Assembly: GCF_008831285.2 (NCBI RefSeq)
Contig: NW_022204589.1
Location: forward strand, 12,501 to 51,504
Direction: 5' to 3'
Length of the DNA stretch: 39,004 nucleotides
Origin: Nymphaea colorata
Lineage: Eukaryota > Streptophyta > Magnoliopsida > Nymphaeales > Nymphaeaceae
Positions within the stretch are counted from its first letter, which is position 1; the number at the start of each line of letters is the position of its first letter. Made by a program: the position numbers and the translations under genes. The notes beneath the pieces were generated by a model. The model made no database searches and was not told where the DNA came from. It saw only the letters and a list, made by a program, of their open reading frames with translations. Below are positions 12,101-22,209 of this stretch, piece by piece.

Positions 12101-12672
12101 GAAAAATGCTGTCCTCGCTGGAATGACCTCCGTGCGTGATACCCTCGGAACAAGGATCGGCCACCCGCCCGAGTGCTGCTGCTGCTAGTGGTGATGGTGG
12201 TGCCCGCTCGTTAGCCTCTCTAAGGTTTCCGCTGTGCACTCTGATAGCGTCCTCGCTCGCTACAACCTCACAATGCTCCAGGTGACCTCCAGCGTCGACG
12301 CTCTCCTGCGCGCGGCACCCGTCTGCGTCCTCGATGCCCGGTAGTCGGCGATGTCCCTCGGCTGTGCGCTCGGCCGTGCCCCGGAGTTGTGCTGCGCCTG
12401 TGGCCGGCAGTGGCATGCCTCCGACGATTACCTGGTGTGACGTTAGGCCTTGTGTGGCGTTATTAGCGCTACAAGCTGCACCATTCACAGTTAGTAAAGC
12501 CTCTCTGCCCCTTACACTCAGTGGCCAAGTCTCACCCTTACCAAGTCTCTCATGCCCATCTGGCGACAAAGGGTTCGCGCAGACAAGCTTAGCGCTATCG
12601 GCCTGTGGTAGTTGATGGGATTCGGCAGCAATCAAGGCTAGTCCCGGCCTAGTCCTAGGGAGTTCCGTATCA
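9165..12672 (-). repeat. LTR of element A (right copy, 5' LTR)
   Basis: 3508 bp, starting TGGTGGGAACC and ending GTATCA, aligned without gaps to 794-4301. The next base (12673) is rDNA spacer sequence. The G at 12673 also matches the first base inside the other LTR by chance, which is why the raw repeat seems one base longer. No independent gene is supported inside; an ORF at 12051-12788 on the minus strand is just the LTR-encoded pol tail read from adjoining spacer. Confidence 0.93.
11794..11801 (-). promoter_or_regulatory. Candidate TATA box in element A 5' LTR
   Basis: Same TTTAAATA motif as at 3423-3430, in the 5' LTR that would drive element A transcription. If it is used, the leader within R-U5 would be about 2.6 kb long, which is unusual. 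Confidence 0.35.
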
Positions 12673-12677
12673 GTGTC
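12673..12677. other. Presumed right target-site duplication of element A
   Basis: GTGTC lies directly after the element A LTR. The uninterrupted spacer copy reads AAC then GTGTC at 26511-26518, so GTGTC would be the 5-bp target-site duplication typical of Ty3/gypsy integration. The matching left copy is outside the window and cannot be verified. Confidence 0.4.
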
Positions 12678-12852
12678 CTTCCCTGCCTGGCCCTCGGCCT
12701 GCAGTGCTCGCTGTTCCCCGACAGCGCCTGCGGTGTCCTTTGGGACCGGATCAGGTACACAAGTGGATTCACGAATGGTCTGGAACATTTATGGTAGACT
12801 AGGTGATTTTCGCGTTAGCCCCTTTTACCCGGGAGCGATCGCCCAAATCACC
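12673..12852 (+). other. Fragment of rDNA 5' external transcribed spacer between elements A and B
   Basis: 180 bp that appear identical to 26514-26693 upstream of the 18S gene (offset 13841). They include most of a second copy of the 67-nt spacer repeat (12787-12852). The fragment is bounded on the left by element A and on the right by element B, so A and B sit in the same spacer about 180 bp apart. Its perfect identity with the other copy fits concerted evolution of rDNA or a very recent duplication. Confidence 0.85.
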
Positions 12853-15800
12853 TGTTAGGACTCGTCCCGATTAGGCCAGAATTTCCTAACCAAGACGCTC
12901 CTACTGCCAAGACCGACTTGAGTACTACCTAAAAACCAAAATTCCTAAATAAAATTTAGTACAATTAATCTACCCGGCCGGACAAACCCCGGCGCACAAC
13001 CCCTAGGATAAAGTTACACAGGGTTAAGTTTCCCAACCTAACTAAGGAATAACCTATTACAAACAACTACAGGGGTTACAGGCTAGTACAAACGCAAGCG
13101 ATACAAAGATTACTCTCAACTCACTCACAAACACACCAAACCATGCAAACCACTTCTAACGGACAAACCACACCCAACGAAAGTAAATGGGTAGGTCTGC
13201 TCCTTGCGACCGTGTCTCGGGCAATAAGACCCTCGAGGTGCCACAGTGAGGAGCTTGGCCGAAGCCTGGGCTAAAACAACAAATTAAATAAACTAGATGA
13301 AATCCTAGTGCAAAAACAGAATGAACACCCTCCCCGAATCTACAAAGGCTGGAGAGCGTTACCGACCAAGGCGCTGCCTTGGCTGTGCCGAGAGACCACG
13401 GGGTAGAATACCTAAGCCCCGGGTATTGCAGCTCACGGGCCGGCGTGAAGCGCGCGGCCTGGACAGCCTCCTGCTGTCGGACGACGTGGACAGACTGCTG
13501 GCCGAGACAGCCGCCTGCTGTCGGTACTGACGGGCAGTGCACTGCCGAGAACAATCGGCTGCTGTTGTGGGCGAACCTGCGGACGAGTAGCCTAGACGAG
13601 CTTACTGTCGACCGGGCAGACAGACAGAGTGCCGACAAGGTTGTGCGACCACCTGTCACCTGAGACGCGGGCTGGATGCCGCGGTGCTGACGGAAGGAGG
13701 AGGCGACCGCCTGTCGCCTGAGATGCGCCTGCGGGATGCGGCGCGGCCGAGGGGGGCGAAAGCCTTGCGGCAGTGCCTACCTACCTGGCGCTGGAAGTGG
13801 CTCGGCCACGGTTATCGACAAGGAATGCCGACGACGGCGCGGGTGGCCGAGGGGCTGGCCGACGACGGCTAGCGAGCGGCTAGCGTCTCCGGCTGTTCCT
13901 AGTCCCTAGCTAAGGTCGGGTTAGCTTGGACGGGCAGAGCTCTACGGGTAGGCTGGTTAAGCGAAGTGAGGTTAAAGGCTAGGGTAGGCTAGAGGAAGCA
14001 GAGCTAAGGTAAGGCTCGGGTGTTGGGACTTAGCGAGCTGGTTGGAGATGAAGAGAGATCACAAATGAGCTCGGTTGGGTCTGGTCAATGGGACACTCGA
14101 GATAAACTCGAGTCAATTGGGTTCAACCTAAGGTGCCTCGGGTTTGACCGAGTTCCTACTAGGCTAGGTCAGGTCGGGTTCAGTCTACTTGGGTTAAGAC
14201 CTAGAAGAGGTCGACTGGGTAAGTCCGGTTAAGGTTTAGCTGGGTTAGGACCAAGTGGGTTAGGTCGAGTAGGTGAAGGCCTGGATGCTCGCCACTTGGC
14301 AAGATGAACGGGTCAGCTAGAGTGCGCTAAGGGAATGCCTATCAACAAGGGAAAGGTGAAATGCTTTCCTAAAGAGAAGGGGGATGAACCTAGACTAGAA
14401 TCGGGAAAAAGGGGAGATAGCTACACGATGTAGCTTAGTGGACTTCGAAGAAGGGGAGATGGAGACACGTGGACAGATCAAGGGTGGAGACTAGCTGCGG
14501 TTGGGCGAGGTGGAGAGACAGCCAAGGGAGGAACGAGTCCTCGGGTGCTTTTCCTAAAGTTTAGGAAGAGGGGCGCGAGTTGGGGGAGAGGTGCGCTAAG
14601 TGGGGAAAAAAGGCAAGGGAGAGGTGGCAAGACGCGAGTACTCAATGGAGAAGTGACTTGACGAGGTGGAGGAAGGGCTGAGTCGTGAGGCTTGAGATGG
14701 TGACACGTGGCAAGATGTGCGGCCACAACTACATGCGACTAAGGGGAAGACCGAGCAACAAGTAAAGTGGGATGAGGTGGCGAGGTGGATCCTACGAACT
14801 AGGGGGGCACTTTCCTAAACTTACTCGAAGTGGAACTCTTAGGAAATAACTGGTTTTCGAGTTGAGGGAGATGGCTCGGATGGAGGACACGTGGCAGAGG
14901 CAAGGGACAAGATTAGACTTACCTGGTTCAACCGAAGTCGAGTGGGTTCGAGCTTGATGCGACCGGTGGCACGGTTTGAGCGACGCCTCCCAAATTGACC
15001 AAGGTGTCCTCGTCGTCTTCACTACAGCTTTCACCGGAGCAAGGGCAATGTCGTCCTTCACGCCTCGGGTCACGAGTTCTGCCGGAAAATGCAGAGCGGA
15101 ATGGAGAAGCAGCAGAATTTCGGCGGACAGCCGAACTCACTATTCCACCGTCGGAATGGGCTCCAATTTGACTATATCGGAATTCCCTTACCGGCGAATC
15201 TAATGAACTTAAGCACGCTAATTTCCCACGGATGGAACTCAAGATACAACAGTGATTAGGCTGCTGGACTAGAGAACAACGTGGAGCTGGCCGGAATTCA
15301 GCAGAATTCCGGCAGGAAGCCGAGACCTCTATTCCGCTATCGGATGGAACTTGGGAAAGACCAACGCGATACTTGAGAGAGGGCGATTCCAACTAGAATG
15401 CGAAAAATAGTTTTCTGCGGCCCGATTACTCCAACTAGCAGATTCGGCTCTGCTGCACCGAGGAACAGAAATGCAGAAACAGGCCGAGGGATCGAACTCA
15501 ATCCGTGGCCGTTTCTCCAAATCTCACACGCTTGATTTGGCAAGGAAAGAGCGCCGAAATCAATGTTTCCAAATGCGATTAGGACTTCGCCTAGAGAGTC
15601 TTCACCTGAGAACTCTCGCTCTGTTCTCGGGTAGACCGAGAAAGAACAGAAACCTCGGGAGTGCTCTCCCCTAGACCGGAATCCTAAAAACGCAAGGAAA
15701 ACACGAAATCAAGCCACTAACCTTTACTGCCGTCGATATTGAATCCAGAAATGGATTCAATCTTCCCTGCTGCCAGAACAGCCTCTCAGCCTCACCGTGA

Positions 15801-16790
15801 CCGTGAAGAAGGCGCTGAACTTTGCTGAAATACGCTTTGAAGGGGGATGATGCCGTGGACAAGGGAGGGATCTCAGCCGGTGAGGAAGAAGATCCGCCGC
15901 AAGCCGTCCAACTTGAGCGTTGGCTGGTTCACCGCCGGTGCTTCAAGTGCTTCAAGAGAGGAAGAAACGCCACGGTGGGAAGGGGGCGCGAGGGGATGAG
16001 AGGGCACAAGCTTGCACTCACGAGCAAGGGCTGTGCTTTGATTTCTGATTCAGAGTTCCTCGAGAATGAGGAGGGAGAGCCAAACCTCGCACGGAGGAGA
16101 AAGAGCGCCTTGCGCAAAATGCTTTCAATTCCTTAATCTTTGATACGAATTACAATGATCCAAAAGTATTTATACTAATCCTATTTGAGCGAGTCTACAA
16201 TCCAGATCTCACTCTCTACCCAAGACCCCAAATCCAAAACGCCAAGCACAACCCGCTAGGCTAGGTTCCTACCTCGAATCCTACTATTAACAAGCCTAAG
16301 ACTAACTTTATTTACTTGTTATTCATAAAGCAAAACGGGCCTAGTGCCCACGCGCAAAGGTAAGGTTCGAGCCCCTGGATCTTTTGAACCCAGGGTGGGG
16401 ACCTTGTGAGGGGACCCGCCCTCACTTCGGTGTGTTGACTCAAGAGCTCGGTCAGGTTTGACCGAGCCGTTTACCTAAGACTTGGATCTTAGGACGTCTC
16501 AAGGGTCGCGTGAAGTGGACTCGTTTGGCTGGGACGATTCTAGCTCGGCGAGTCTAACCTTGGAACCTGTGTCACCCTGAGACTGGACCTGTTTGAGCAC
16601 CGTTGACGACCTAGTTGCTCCTCCCACTCCTCCCGCTGCAACTATCTCTGGTGCTTCTTGACTCTTCCTGGGACTGGCCTTAATACATTGAAGAGAACGA
16701 GCTCCAATATCAGAAGCCTTGCGCTTCCTTCTGCTAGATTCGGCGGGCTCGGTCTCAACTGGGTCTGGACCGCTGGGTAGGTCCGTAACA
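12853..16790 (-). repeat. LTR of element B (left, 3' LTR)
   Basis: 3938 bp, beginning TGTTAGGACTCG and ending GTAACA on the plus strand. It matches 22224-26160 except for one extra C near 13420 and a substitution near 14870. The last ~290 bp (16499-16790) encode the C-terminal tail of pol. A GT/AG-rich stretch at about 13900-14300 contains degenerate short motifs such as GGTTAGG but no regular tandem array. Three CACGTG motifs lie at 14466, 14704 and 14888. Other short ORFs inside show no recognisable domain. Confidence 0.94.
16167..16174 (-). promoter_or_regulatory. Candidate TATA box in element B 3' LTR
   Basis: The element strand reads TATAAATA, about 620 bp into the LTR in an AT-rich patch. 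It is the duplicate of the site at 25537-25544. Confidence 0.5.
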
Positions 16791-19700
16791 GATTCCCCCT
16801 CCCTACCTTGCGCTTGTCCTCGAGCGCTTGAAGAGGGGAAGCGATGAACAATCGACCCAAATTCTTCCCAAGAAGTACCCCTGTCGGGTCCTTCCCATTC
16901 CACAAGTACCTCGTGCCTCATCCTCCCTTGTCTTTGGACATACCTATGTTTGAGAATGCGATAGGGAGTAGGCAAGTTATCCGGGACCTGCTCTATTAGT
17001 GTTGGTACATCCCCTTGATGAGGCTTCAGCCTCGTAACATGAAATACAGGGTGCACCAATGCTGTTCTGGGGAGGCCAAGTCTGTAGGCGGCCTTCCCAA
17101 CCTTTTGAACCACTGGATAAGGTCCATAATAACGAGGCAGCAGTTTGGAATACGGCTGACCCATCAAGGATTTCTGCTTAAGAGGCAGTCTCTTAAGCCA
17201 CACGTAGTCACCCACCTCAAATTCCCGATCCTTCCTGCCTTTGTCGTATACCTGCTTCATACGGTTTTGCGCTTTCACAATGTTCTGTTTTAGGGATTCT
17301 AATACTTCTTCCCTTGTGCGCAATTCGCAGTCAACACTGTCGTCTTCTGCAGTACCTCCTTCGTAGTGTGGAATCGATGGAGGGGGAAAACCATATACGC
17401 CCTCGTAAGGGGTCATGCCTGTCGACGAGTGCAGACTTGTATTATACGACCATTCTGCCCAGGGTAGGTATTTCACCCAAGTGGCTGGTCGTTCACCCGC
17501 AAAGCAACGTAAGTAGGTCTCCAAGGACCGGTTCACTATCTCACTCTGCCCATCTGTTTGAGGGTGGTGGGCGGTACTGAAATTTAGTTTCGTCCCCATG
17601 TTCTTCATGTATTCTTGCCAGAATGCACTTAGAAAAATTGAGTCCCGGTCGCAGACGATGGACTGTGGCATTCCATGCAACTTTCCTATATACTCATGGT
17701 AGACGTTGGCCACGAGGGGCCCTTGATATAACCGTGGTAAAGGTGCGAAGTGGCTATATTTCGTGAGCCGATCGACCACTACTAATACTGCCTCTTTTCC
17801 TTCTGATCGAGGCATGGCATCGATGAAATCCATCGTGACGTCGGTCCACGGTTTTGTAGGTACCGGGAGAGGATTCAAATGGCCTGGAGGCTTGATTGCC
17901 TCATACTTCTCTCGCTGGCACACTACACACTTCTTTACATAGGCCTGTACTTCAGCCTTCATACCTTTCCACCAAAACTGAGCTTTGATGCGGCTTAAGG
18001 TCTTGGCGACCCCTTCATGACCTGCGGCTGGAGTGTCATGAAAATGATGCAGGAATTCCTGCTTAAGCTCAGAGATAGGAGGGACTACTGCCTTGTCCTT
18101 CCTATACAAAATGTTTCCCTTGACTGAGTAGAAGGGAATGGAACCCGGGTTTTGCTGGATCGAAGCTTTGATTAGCCTCAGCGATTCATCATTCTGCTGT
18201 TCGTTTGCTAACCGATCCCAAATATCCGTTTCCACTACTGACAATGTCATCAATTGTTCAGCCAAGCGGGAAAGTGAATCAGCCGCCTTGTTTTCAGGAC
18301 CTTTTTTATACTCAATTTCGAAATCATACCCCAATAGCTTTGCTAGCCATCTTTGCTGGGTAGGGGTTGACACGCGTTGTTTGAGCATATACTTTAAGCT
18401 ATTTTGGTCGGTCCTGACCGTAAATTTGCGTCCAATCAGATATGGACGCCATTTCTCCACTGCCATAACAATAGCGAGTAGCTCTTTCTCGTATGTAGAA
18501 AGAGGTTTGGCCCTGCTGGTTAAGGCCTTTGACATGTAGGCAATGGGGTGGTTATCTTGCCCAAGTACCGCTCCTACTCCGACTTCACAAGCGTCCGTTT
18601 CGATGGTGAATGTCTTTGTAAAATCGGGTAGAGTTAGTACCGGGGCGGACATCAGAGCTGCCTTTAGCTTCTCAAAGGCATCTCTTGACTTCTCAGTCCA
18701 CGAGAAGGATCCCTTTTTCAGCATCTGGGTAAGGGGTTGCGCAATGATTCCATACCCCTGGATAAATCGTCTGTAATACCCAGTCAATCCTAGGAAACCT
18801 CGCAGACTCTTGAGGTCCTTGGGCAGTGGCCATTTCTCCATGGCTTGCAACTTTTCGGGGTCTGCCCGAACCCCATCTCGAGACACAATGTGTCCGAGGT
18901 ATCCGATTGAAGACTGTCCAAAACTGCATTTGGACATCTTCGCGAAGAGATGATGCTCCTTCAAGATGTCTAGAGTAATTTCCAGATGGCGTTGATGTTG
19001 CTCTTCATCTTTGCTATAAATGAGAATATCATCGAAAAATACGAGGATGAAATCTCTGAGGTGTGCTCTGAACACATCATTCATGCACCGTTGGAATGTT
19101 GCTGGCGCATTCGTTAATCCAAAGGGCATTACTAAAAATTCATAATGCCCGTCGTGTGTTCTGAACGCAGTTTTCAATACATCTTCGTCAAACATTCGAA
19201 TTTGATGATATCCGGCTCTGAGATCTATCTTTGAGAAAATAGTAGCGCCGGCTAACTCATCTAGTAGCTCGTCAATGACGGGTATGGGGTGCCGATCCTT
19301 AACGGTCACCTCGTTTAACGCTCTGTAATCTATACAGAACCGCCAAGTGTTGTCTTTTTTCTTCACTAATAGGACGGGTGAAGAAAAAGGGCTGCAACTC
19401 GGTCGGATGATGCCGCTTTCGAGCATCTCTTTGACTAAGCGTTCGATTTCCGCCTTCTGGCTGTGCCCATACCGGTATGGCCTGACGTTGACAGGCTCTG
19501 CACCTTGTGCAAGGACGATTCGATGATCGTAAGCCCTTTTTGGCGGTAGGCCTTTGGGCTCATCAAAAATCTCTGGAAATCGGTTTAAGACCGATTGAAT
19601 CATAGGTGGAATTGGTTCTTCCACCTTCTCTTCGGAGAAAGGTACATCCGTTGCCAATGTAAGAACCCAACACGCTGGTTGGTCATGTTGGATGGACCTT

Positions 19701-21703
19701 AGTGCTGTTTTGGGACGCGTAGAGCTGGCGAGTCCCTGAATCGTTATCGATTCCTCTTCTCCTTCAGGGATGAAAGTCATAGAGAAGTTCTTTACATCCC
19801 AATGAATATCTTTCCATGTTAGAAACCAGGGCATGCCCAAAATTAAGTCGACTCCTTCAAGCGGAATGACGAGGCAGTCAACTTTAAAAGTTTTCTTTTT
19901 AATGGACACGTCAAGGCCTTTTCCTTCGTGAATGCACTTGAGCCTTAGTCCCCCTCCCACGATGATAGTTTGTGGGTTGCTCTCGGTGAGTGTGATTCTA
20001 CACCTTTCAGCGGCTTCCTCTGTAAGGAAGTTGTTGGTGGCTCCGCTGTCGAGCAATATTAAGACTTTTTGGCCATTAATACGACCAAAAACACGCATGG
20101 CATTTGCCTTATGGGGGTCTTGAATTGAATGAAGAGATTCGACCTCTTCTGATTTCTCTTCTTTGGTCGATGTCTCTTCTTGATGCGTTTCTTTAGGCTC
20201 AATTTTCTTGCCTTTTCTTCTAACTAGGATTTCCTCATCAGACGAGGAGCTTGACTCAGAACTTGAGGAGGAATCGCTTTCGGAGCTAGAGCTGGTCTCT
20301 GGCTCATCAATCACCACTATATTAAAAAGTGCTTTGCACTGGTGATTTTTTTCCCACTTGCCCTCACATCTGAAACACAGGCCTTTCTTCCTGTATTCTT
20401 CAATTTGTTTAGGGGACAAGTAACGGGTAGGTAGTTCACGGCCTGGACGTGGGTGTGGCCTGAACTCGTTCCCTCTGTTGTAGGGAACTAATTCCCTTCC
20501 TTTGTTCTCTCTGAATTTGGTTCGAGAAGCAGAGGAGAAGGAAGGTTTCTTCCTCTGTTTGTCAGCCCTGCGAGCCTTTTTCTCTCGCTTTTCCTCTTTT
20601 CTCTCTTCAATTCGCTCTTCATACAGTCGGGCCATAGCGAAGCATTCTTCGAGATGATCGAAACGATGTATCTTCATCTCGCGTTTGATATCGCTTCTAA
20701 GGCCTCCTTTGAATGCTCCGATTAGAGCCTTCTCGGGCCATTGTACCATGCTAGCTAGTCTTTCGAACTGCTTTTGATAGGTGGGCACGTTCGAAGTTTG
20801 GACTAGATTTTTGAGGTCCTCGTCATAATCGATGAACGTGGACTCTCCAAAGTGAAGCTGCAAACTAGCCTTGTACTTTTCCCAAGTGGGATCGACTGTT
20901 TTGTGCTCAAACCAAAGATAGTGGGTGGTCGCTTCGCCAGTCATGTTGGCTGTAGCGATTTCTATCCATTCTTCTTGTGGAATACGATGGCACATGAAGA
21001 AGCGTTCAGCCATGAATAACCACTCTCTGAGGTGCTCTCCGTTGAATTTTGGAAAGTCGTACTTGACGGATGGTGTACGTCTTTCTTCTAGACGAGTTGG
21101 TTCTCTTCGAGTTCTCCTTGGGCGAAGGGGTGATTCATCTTCACCATCAGATAATTCGTACATTGGGTTTTGAAGAGTTTGGCCTATCCGTGGGCCACGA
21201 GGAGTCCTGTAGTATTCGCTATAGGGCTCTTGTTGGTACCTGTCTTGTGGGGGACGCATGAGCCTACCCCCTTCTGTGCTTGTCCCAACATGAGATATGT
21301 TGTTGGGATTGATCTCAGTGTCGGTTTGATAGCCAGGTACTGCTAACAAACCTTTCCCTCTCTGTGCATTCGGACCCTGAGTGGTCCTTTCCGCGACTAT
21401 GGCCTGCGTTTGGGCGGTAGACATTTGACGGAACATGGTCCGTATCTCATCCATTTCTTTTTGTCTATCTGCATTTTGACGGTCCATTTCTTTCTTTCTC
21501 AAGTTCTCTACCTTAGCCATGTCGGTACGCATCTGTAATAATTCTTTTTCTATGCTTAGGATGCGTCCTAAAGCATAGTCGGGCACTTGGCCTCTCTGTG
21601 ATGGCTGAGCCTCTTCGGGAGTGTCATGAGGGTTCTCCTCAAGCACGGGCTCATCTGAGTTAACATTCTTTTTTGATTTTCCCATTTTAACTTGCGAACT
21701 CAA
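16499..21703 (-). CDS. gag-pol: Element B gag-pol polyprotein with chromodomain
   Basis: One uninterrupted frame of 1734 codons encodes the whole replication machinery. Visible domains are: coiled-coil N-terminus (~45-100), gag (~215-365), zinc knuckle Cys443-Cys446-His454-Cys456, an acidic Ser-rich linker (471-490), protease DSGAT (552-556), RT with FFDD (889-892), RNase H (Asp1037, Asp1099, Asp1142), integrase zinc domain (His1219-1229, Cys1259, Cys1262), integrase catalytic Asp1292, Asp1352 and Glu1388 (D,D-35-E spacing), the GPY/F module (~1521-1545) and a chromodomain (~1579-1622, EVLVEWEG, TSWEEF). The last 96 residues lie within the 3' LTR. The frame opens at 21703, but MGKSKK at 21685 aligns with the starts of A (MAKKKN) and C (MGKSKK) and is the more likely initiator. 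All catalytic residues I looked for are present, so it looks functional. Confidence 0.95.
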   Translation of the reverse strand: MSSQVKMGKSKKNVNSDEPVLEENPHDTPEEAQPSQRGQVPDYALGRILSIEKELLQMRTDMAKVENLRKKEMDRQNADRQKEMDEIRTMFRQMSTAQTQAIVAERTTQGPNAQRGKGLLAVPGYQTDTEINPNNISHVGTSTEGGRLMRPPQDRYQQEPYSEYYRTPRGPRIGQTLQNPMYELSDGEDESPLRPRRTRREPTRLEERRTPSVKYDFPKFNGEHLREWLFMAERFFMCHRIPQEEWIEIATANMTGEATTHYLWFEHKTVDPTWEKYKASLQLHFGESTFIDYDEDLKNLVQTSNVPTYQKQFERLASMVQWPEKALIGAFKGGLRSDIKREMKIHRFDHLEECFAMARLYEERIEERKEEKREKKARRADKQRKKPSFSSASRTKFRENKGRELVPYNRGNEFRPHPRPGRELPTRYLSPKQIEEYRKKGLCFRCEGKWEKNHQCKALFNIVVIDEPETSSSSESDSSSSSESSSSSDEEILVRRKGKKIEPKETHQEETSTKEEKSEEVESLHSIQDPHKANAMRVFGRINGQKVLILLDSGATNNFLTEEAAERCRITLTESNPQTIIVGGGLRLKCIHEGKGLDVSIKKKTFKVDCLVIPLEGVDLILGMPWFLTWKDIHWDVKNFSMTFIPEGEEESITIQGLASSTRPKTALRSIQHDQPACWVLTLATDVPFSEEKVEEPIPPMIQSVLNRFPEIFDEPKGLPPKRAYDHRIVLAQGAEPVNVRPYRYGHSQKAEIERLVKEMLESGIIRPSCSPFSSPVLLVKKKDNTWRFCIDYRALNEVTVKDRHPIPVIDELLDELAGATIFSKIDLRAGYHQIRMFDEDVLKTAFRTHDGHYEFLVMPFGLTNAPATFQRCMNDVFRAHLRDFILVFFDDILIYSKDEEQHQRHLEITLDILKEHHLFAKMSKCSFGQSSIGYLGHIVSRDGVRADPEKLQAMEKWPLPKDLKSLRGFLGLTGYYRRFIQGYGIIAQPLTQMLKKGSFSWTEKSRDAFEKLKAALMSAPVLTLPDFTKTFTIETDACEVGVGAVLGQDNHPIAYMSKALTSRAKPLSTYEKELLAIVMAVEKWRPYLIGRKFTVRTDQNSLKYMLKQRVSTPTQQRWLAKLLGYDFEIEYKKGPENKAADSLSRLAEQLMTLSVVETDIWDRLANEQQNDESLRLIKASIQQNPGSIPFYSVKGNILYRKDKAVVPPISELKQEFLHHFHDTPAAGHEGVAKTLSRIKAQFWWKGMKAEVQAYVKKCVVCQREKYEAIKPPGHLNPLPVPTKPWTDVTMDFIDAMPRSEGKEAVLVVVDRLTKYSHFAPLPRLYQGPLVANVYHEYIGKLHGMPQSIVCDRDSIFLSAFWQEYMKNMGTKLNFSTAHHPQTDGQSEIVNRSLETYLRCFAGERPATWVKYLPWAEWSYNTSLHSSTGMTPYEGVYGFPPPSIPHYEGGTAEDDSVDCELRTREEVLESLKQNIVKAQNRMKQVYDKGRKDREFEVGDYVWLKRLPLKQKSLMGQPYSKLLPRYYGPYPVVQKVGKAAYRLGLPRTALVHPVFHVTRLKPHQGDVPTLIEQVPDNLPTPYRILKHRYVQRQGRMRHEVLVEWEGPDRGTSWEEFGSIVHRFPSSSARGQAQGREGESVTDLPSGPDPVETEPAESSRRKRKASDIGARSLQCIKASPRKSQEAPEIVAAGGVGGATRSSTVLKQVQSQGDTGSKVRLAELESSQPNESTSRDP
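16791..16803 (-). other. Polypurine tract of element B
   Basis: The element strand reads GGGAGGGGGAATC, ending exactly at the TGTTAC start of the 3' LTR. It is the RNase H-resistant primer for plus-strand DNA. It also lies inside the pol reading frame, coding the residues around Glu1635-Ser1638. Confidence 0.9.
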
Positions 21704-22209
21704 AAACTAACCTAACTGAAATCCAAAGTCTGACACAACTGCCACTCTTAATCTAACCTAGACTGTCGACTCTGTCACGCTGCCGCTGCCACTGCTTGAG
21801 CTGCCGCGCGTGAGTCCTAAGGCAAGGGAGACGGGTTGGCCCGTCTAAAGCCGCGCTACGCCTTAGCGCCTAGGCAATCTCACCTCGCTCTCGGCCGGGC
21901 TTTAAAAAGCCTAAATCGTCACACCCGCCTGGTGTCTCGACGACGAGCCTCGAGCTTAGCTGCCCTCGGGTGTACGTTGTGTACAACCCCACACTTGCTA
22001 AATTCGAGCAAGCGAAGCCTAGAACTTACGCAATATAATGCTGGAAGTCGTGAAACCTTTACTTTTCTAACGACTTAGAAACCCGAAATACCCTGACAAG
22101 AAAACCCGAAACTGATACCTCTGAATTTCTGCCGTTTGAAGTACCTTCTGAAGCTGACTTTTTTTTTTGTAGGTCGGGTGCTCAAACTGACAGTTCTAGT
22201 CTCAAGTTG
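21704..22209 (-). promoter_or_regulatory. Structured 5' leader of element B
   Basis: A 506-nt stretch between primer site and gag with no supported ORF. It carries a series of short inverted repeats: 21830-21845 (stem GACGGG/CCCGTC), 21853-21869 (GCGCTA/TAGCGC), 21898-21911 (GGCTTT/AAAGCC), 21971-21985 (TGTAC/GTACA) and 21994-22012 (CTTGCT/AGCAAG). All five recur in order in element C, with paired changes in two stems. RNA packaging, dimerisation or translation control are the usual roles of such leaders in LTR retroelements; which applies here is not known. Confidence 0.7.

Larger units (their letters stand above)
794..12672 (-). mobile_element. Element A: Ty3/gypsy chromovirus, complete LTR-internal-LTR
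   Basis: An 11.9-kb LTR retrotransposon read on the minus strand: 5' LTR 9165-12672, primer site 9150-9161, gag-pol 9126-3680 (one frameshift), weak polypurine tract 4302-4313, 3' LTR 794-4301. Domain order gag-protease-RT-RNase H-integrase-chromodomain places it in Ty3/gypsy chromoviruses. The integrase core ending [12 protein letters not shown] resembles the Reina-type branch rather than Tekay, but the 3.5-kb LTRs are unusually long for Reina, so the clade is uncertain. There is no envelope-like ORF. The right edge abuts rDNA external spacer at 12673. LTR divergence of roughly 0.4% suggests a recent insertion. Confidence 0.92.

Noticed and set aside
12051-12788. 245-codon minus-strand ORF beginning in rDNA spacer
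   Set aside because: Its body is the LTR-encoded tail of A pol; the first ~39 codons are spacer read by accident.
13156-13659. 167-codon minus-strand ORF in the B LTR, and the overlapping plus-strand ORFs
   Set aside because: Low-complexity GC-rich LTR sequence with no family features. The frame differs between the two LTRs because of one indel.
14000-14280. Telomere-like GGTTAGG words in the B LTR (also in C, 28920-29390)
   Set aside because: They are irregular and interspersed with other GT-rich words, with no regular 7-bp array.
16311-16318. AATAAA on the element strand as the polyadenylation signal of B
   Set aside because: It lies upstream of the candidate TATA box in the LTR, so it would not be in the R-U5 end of the RNA; no better-placed signal could be assigned.
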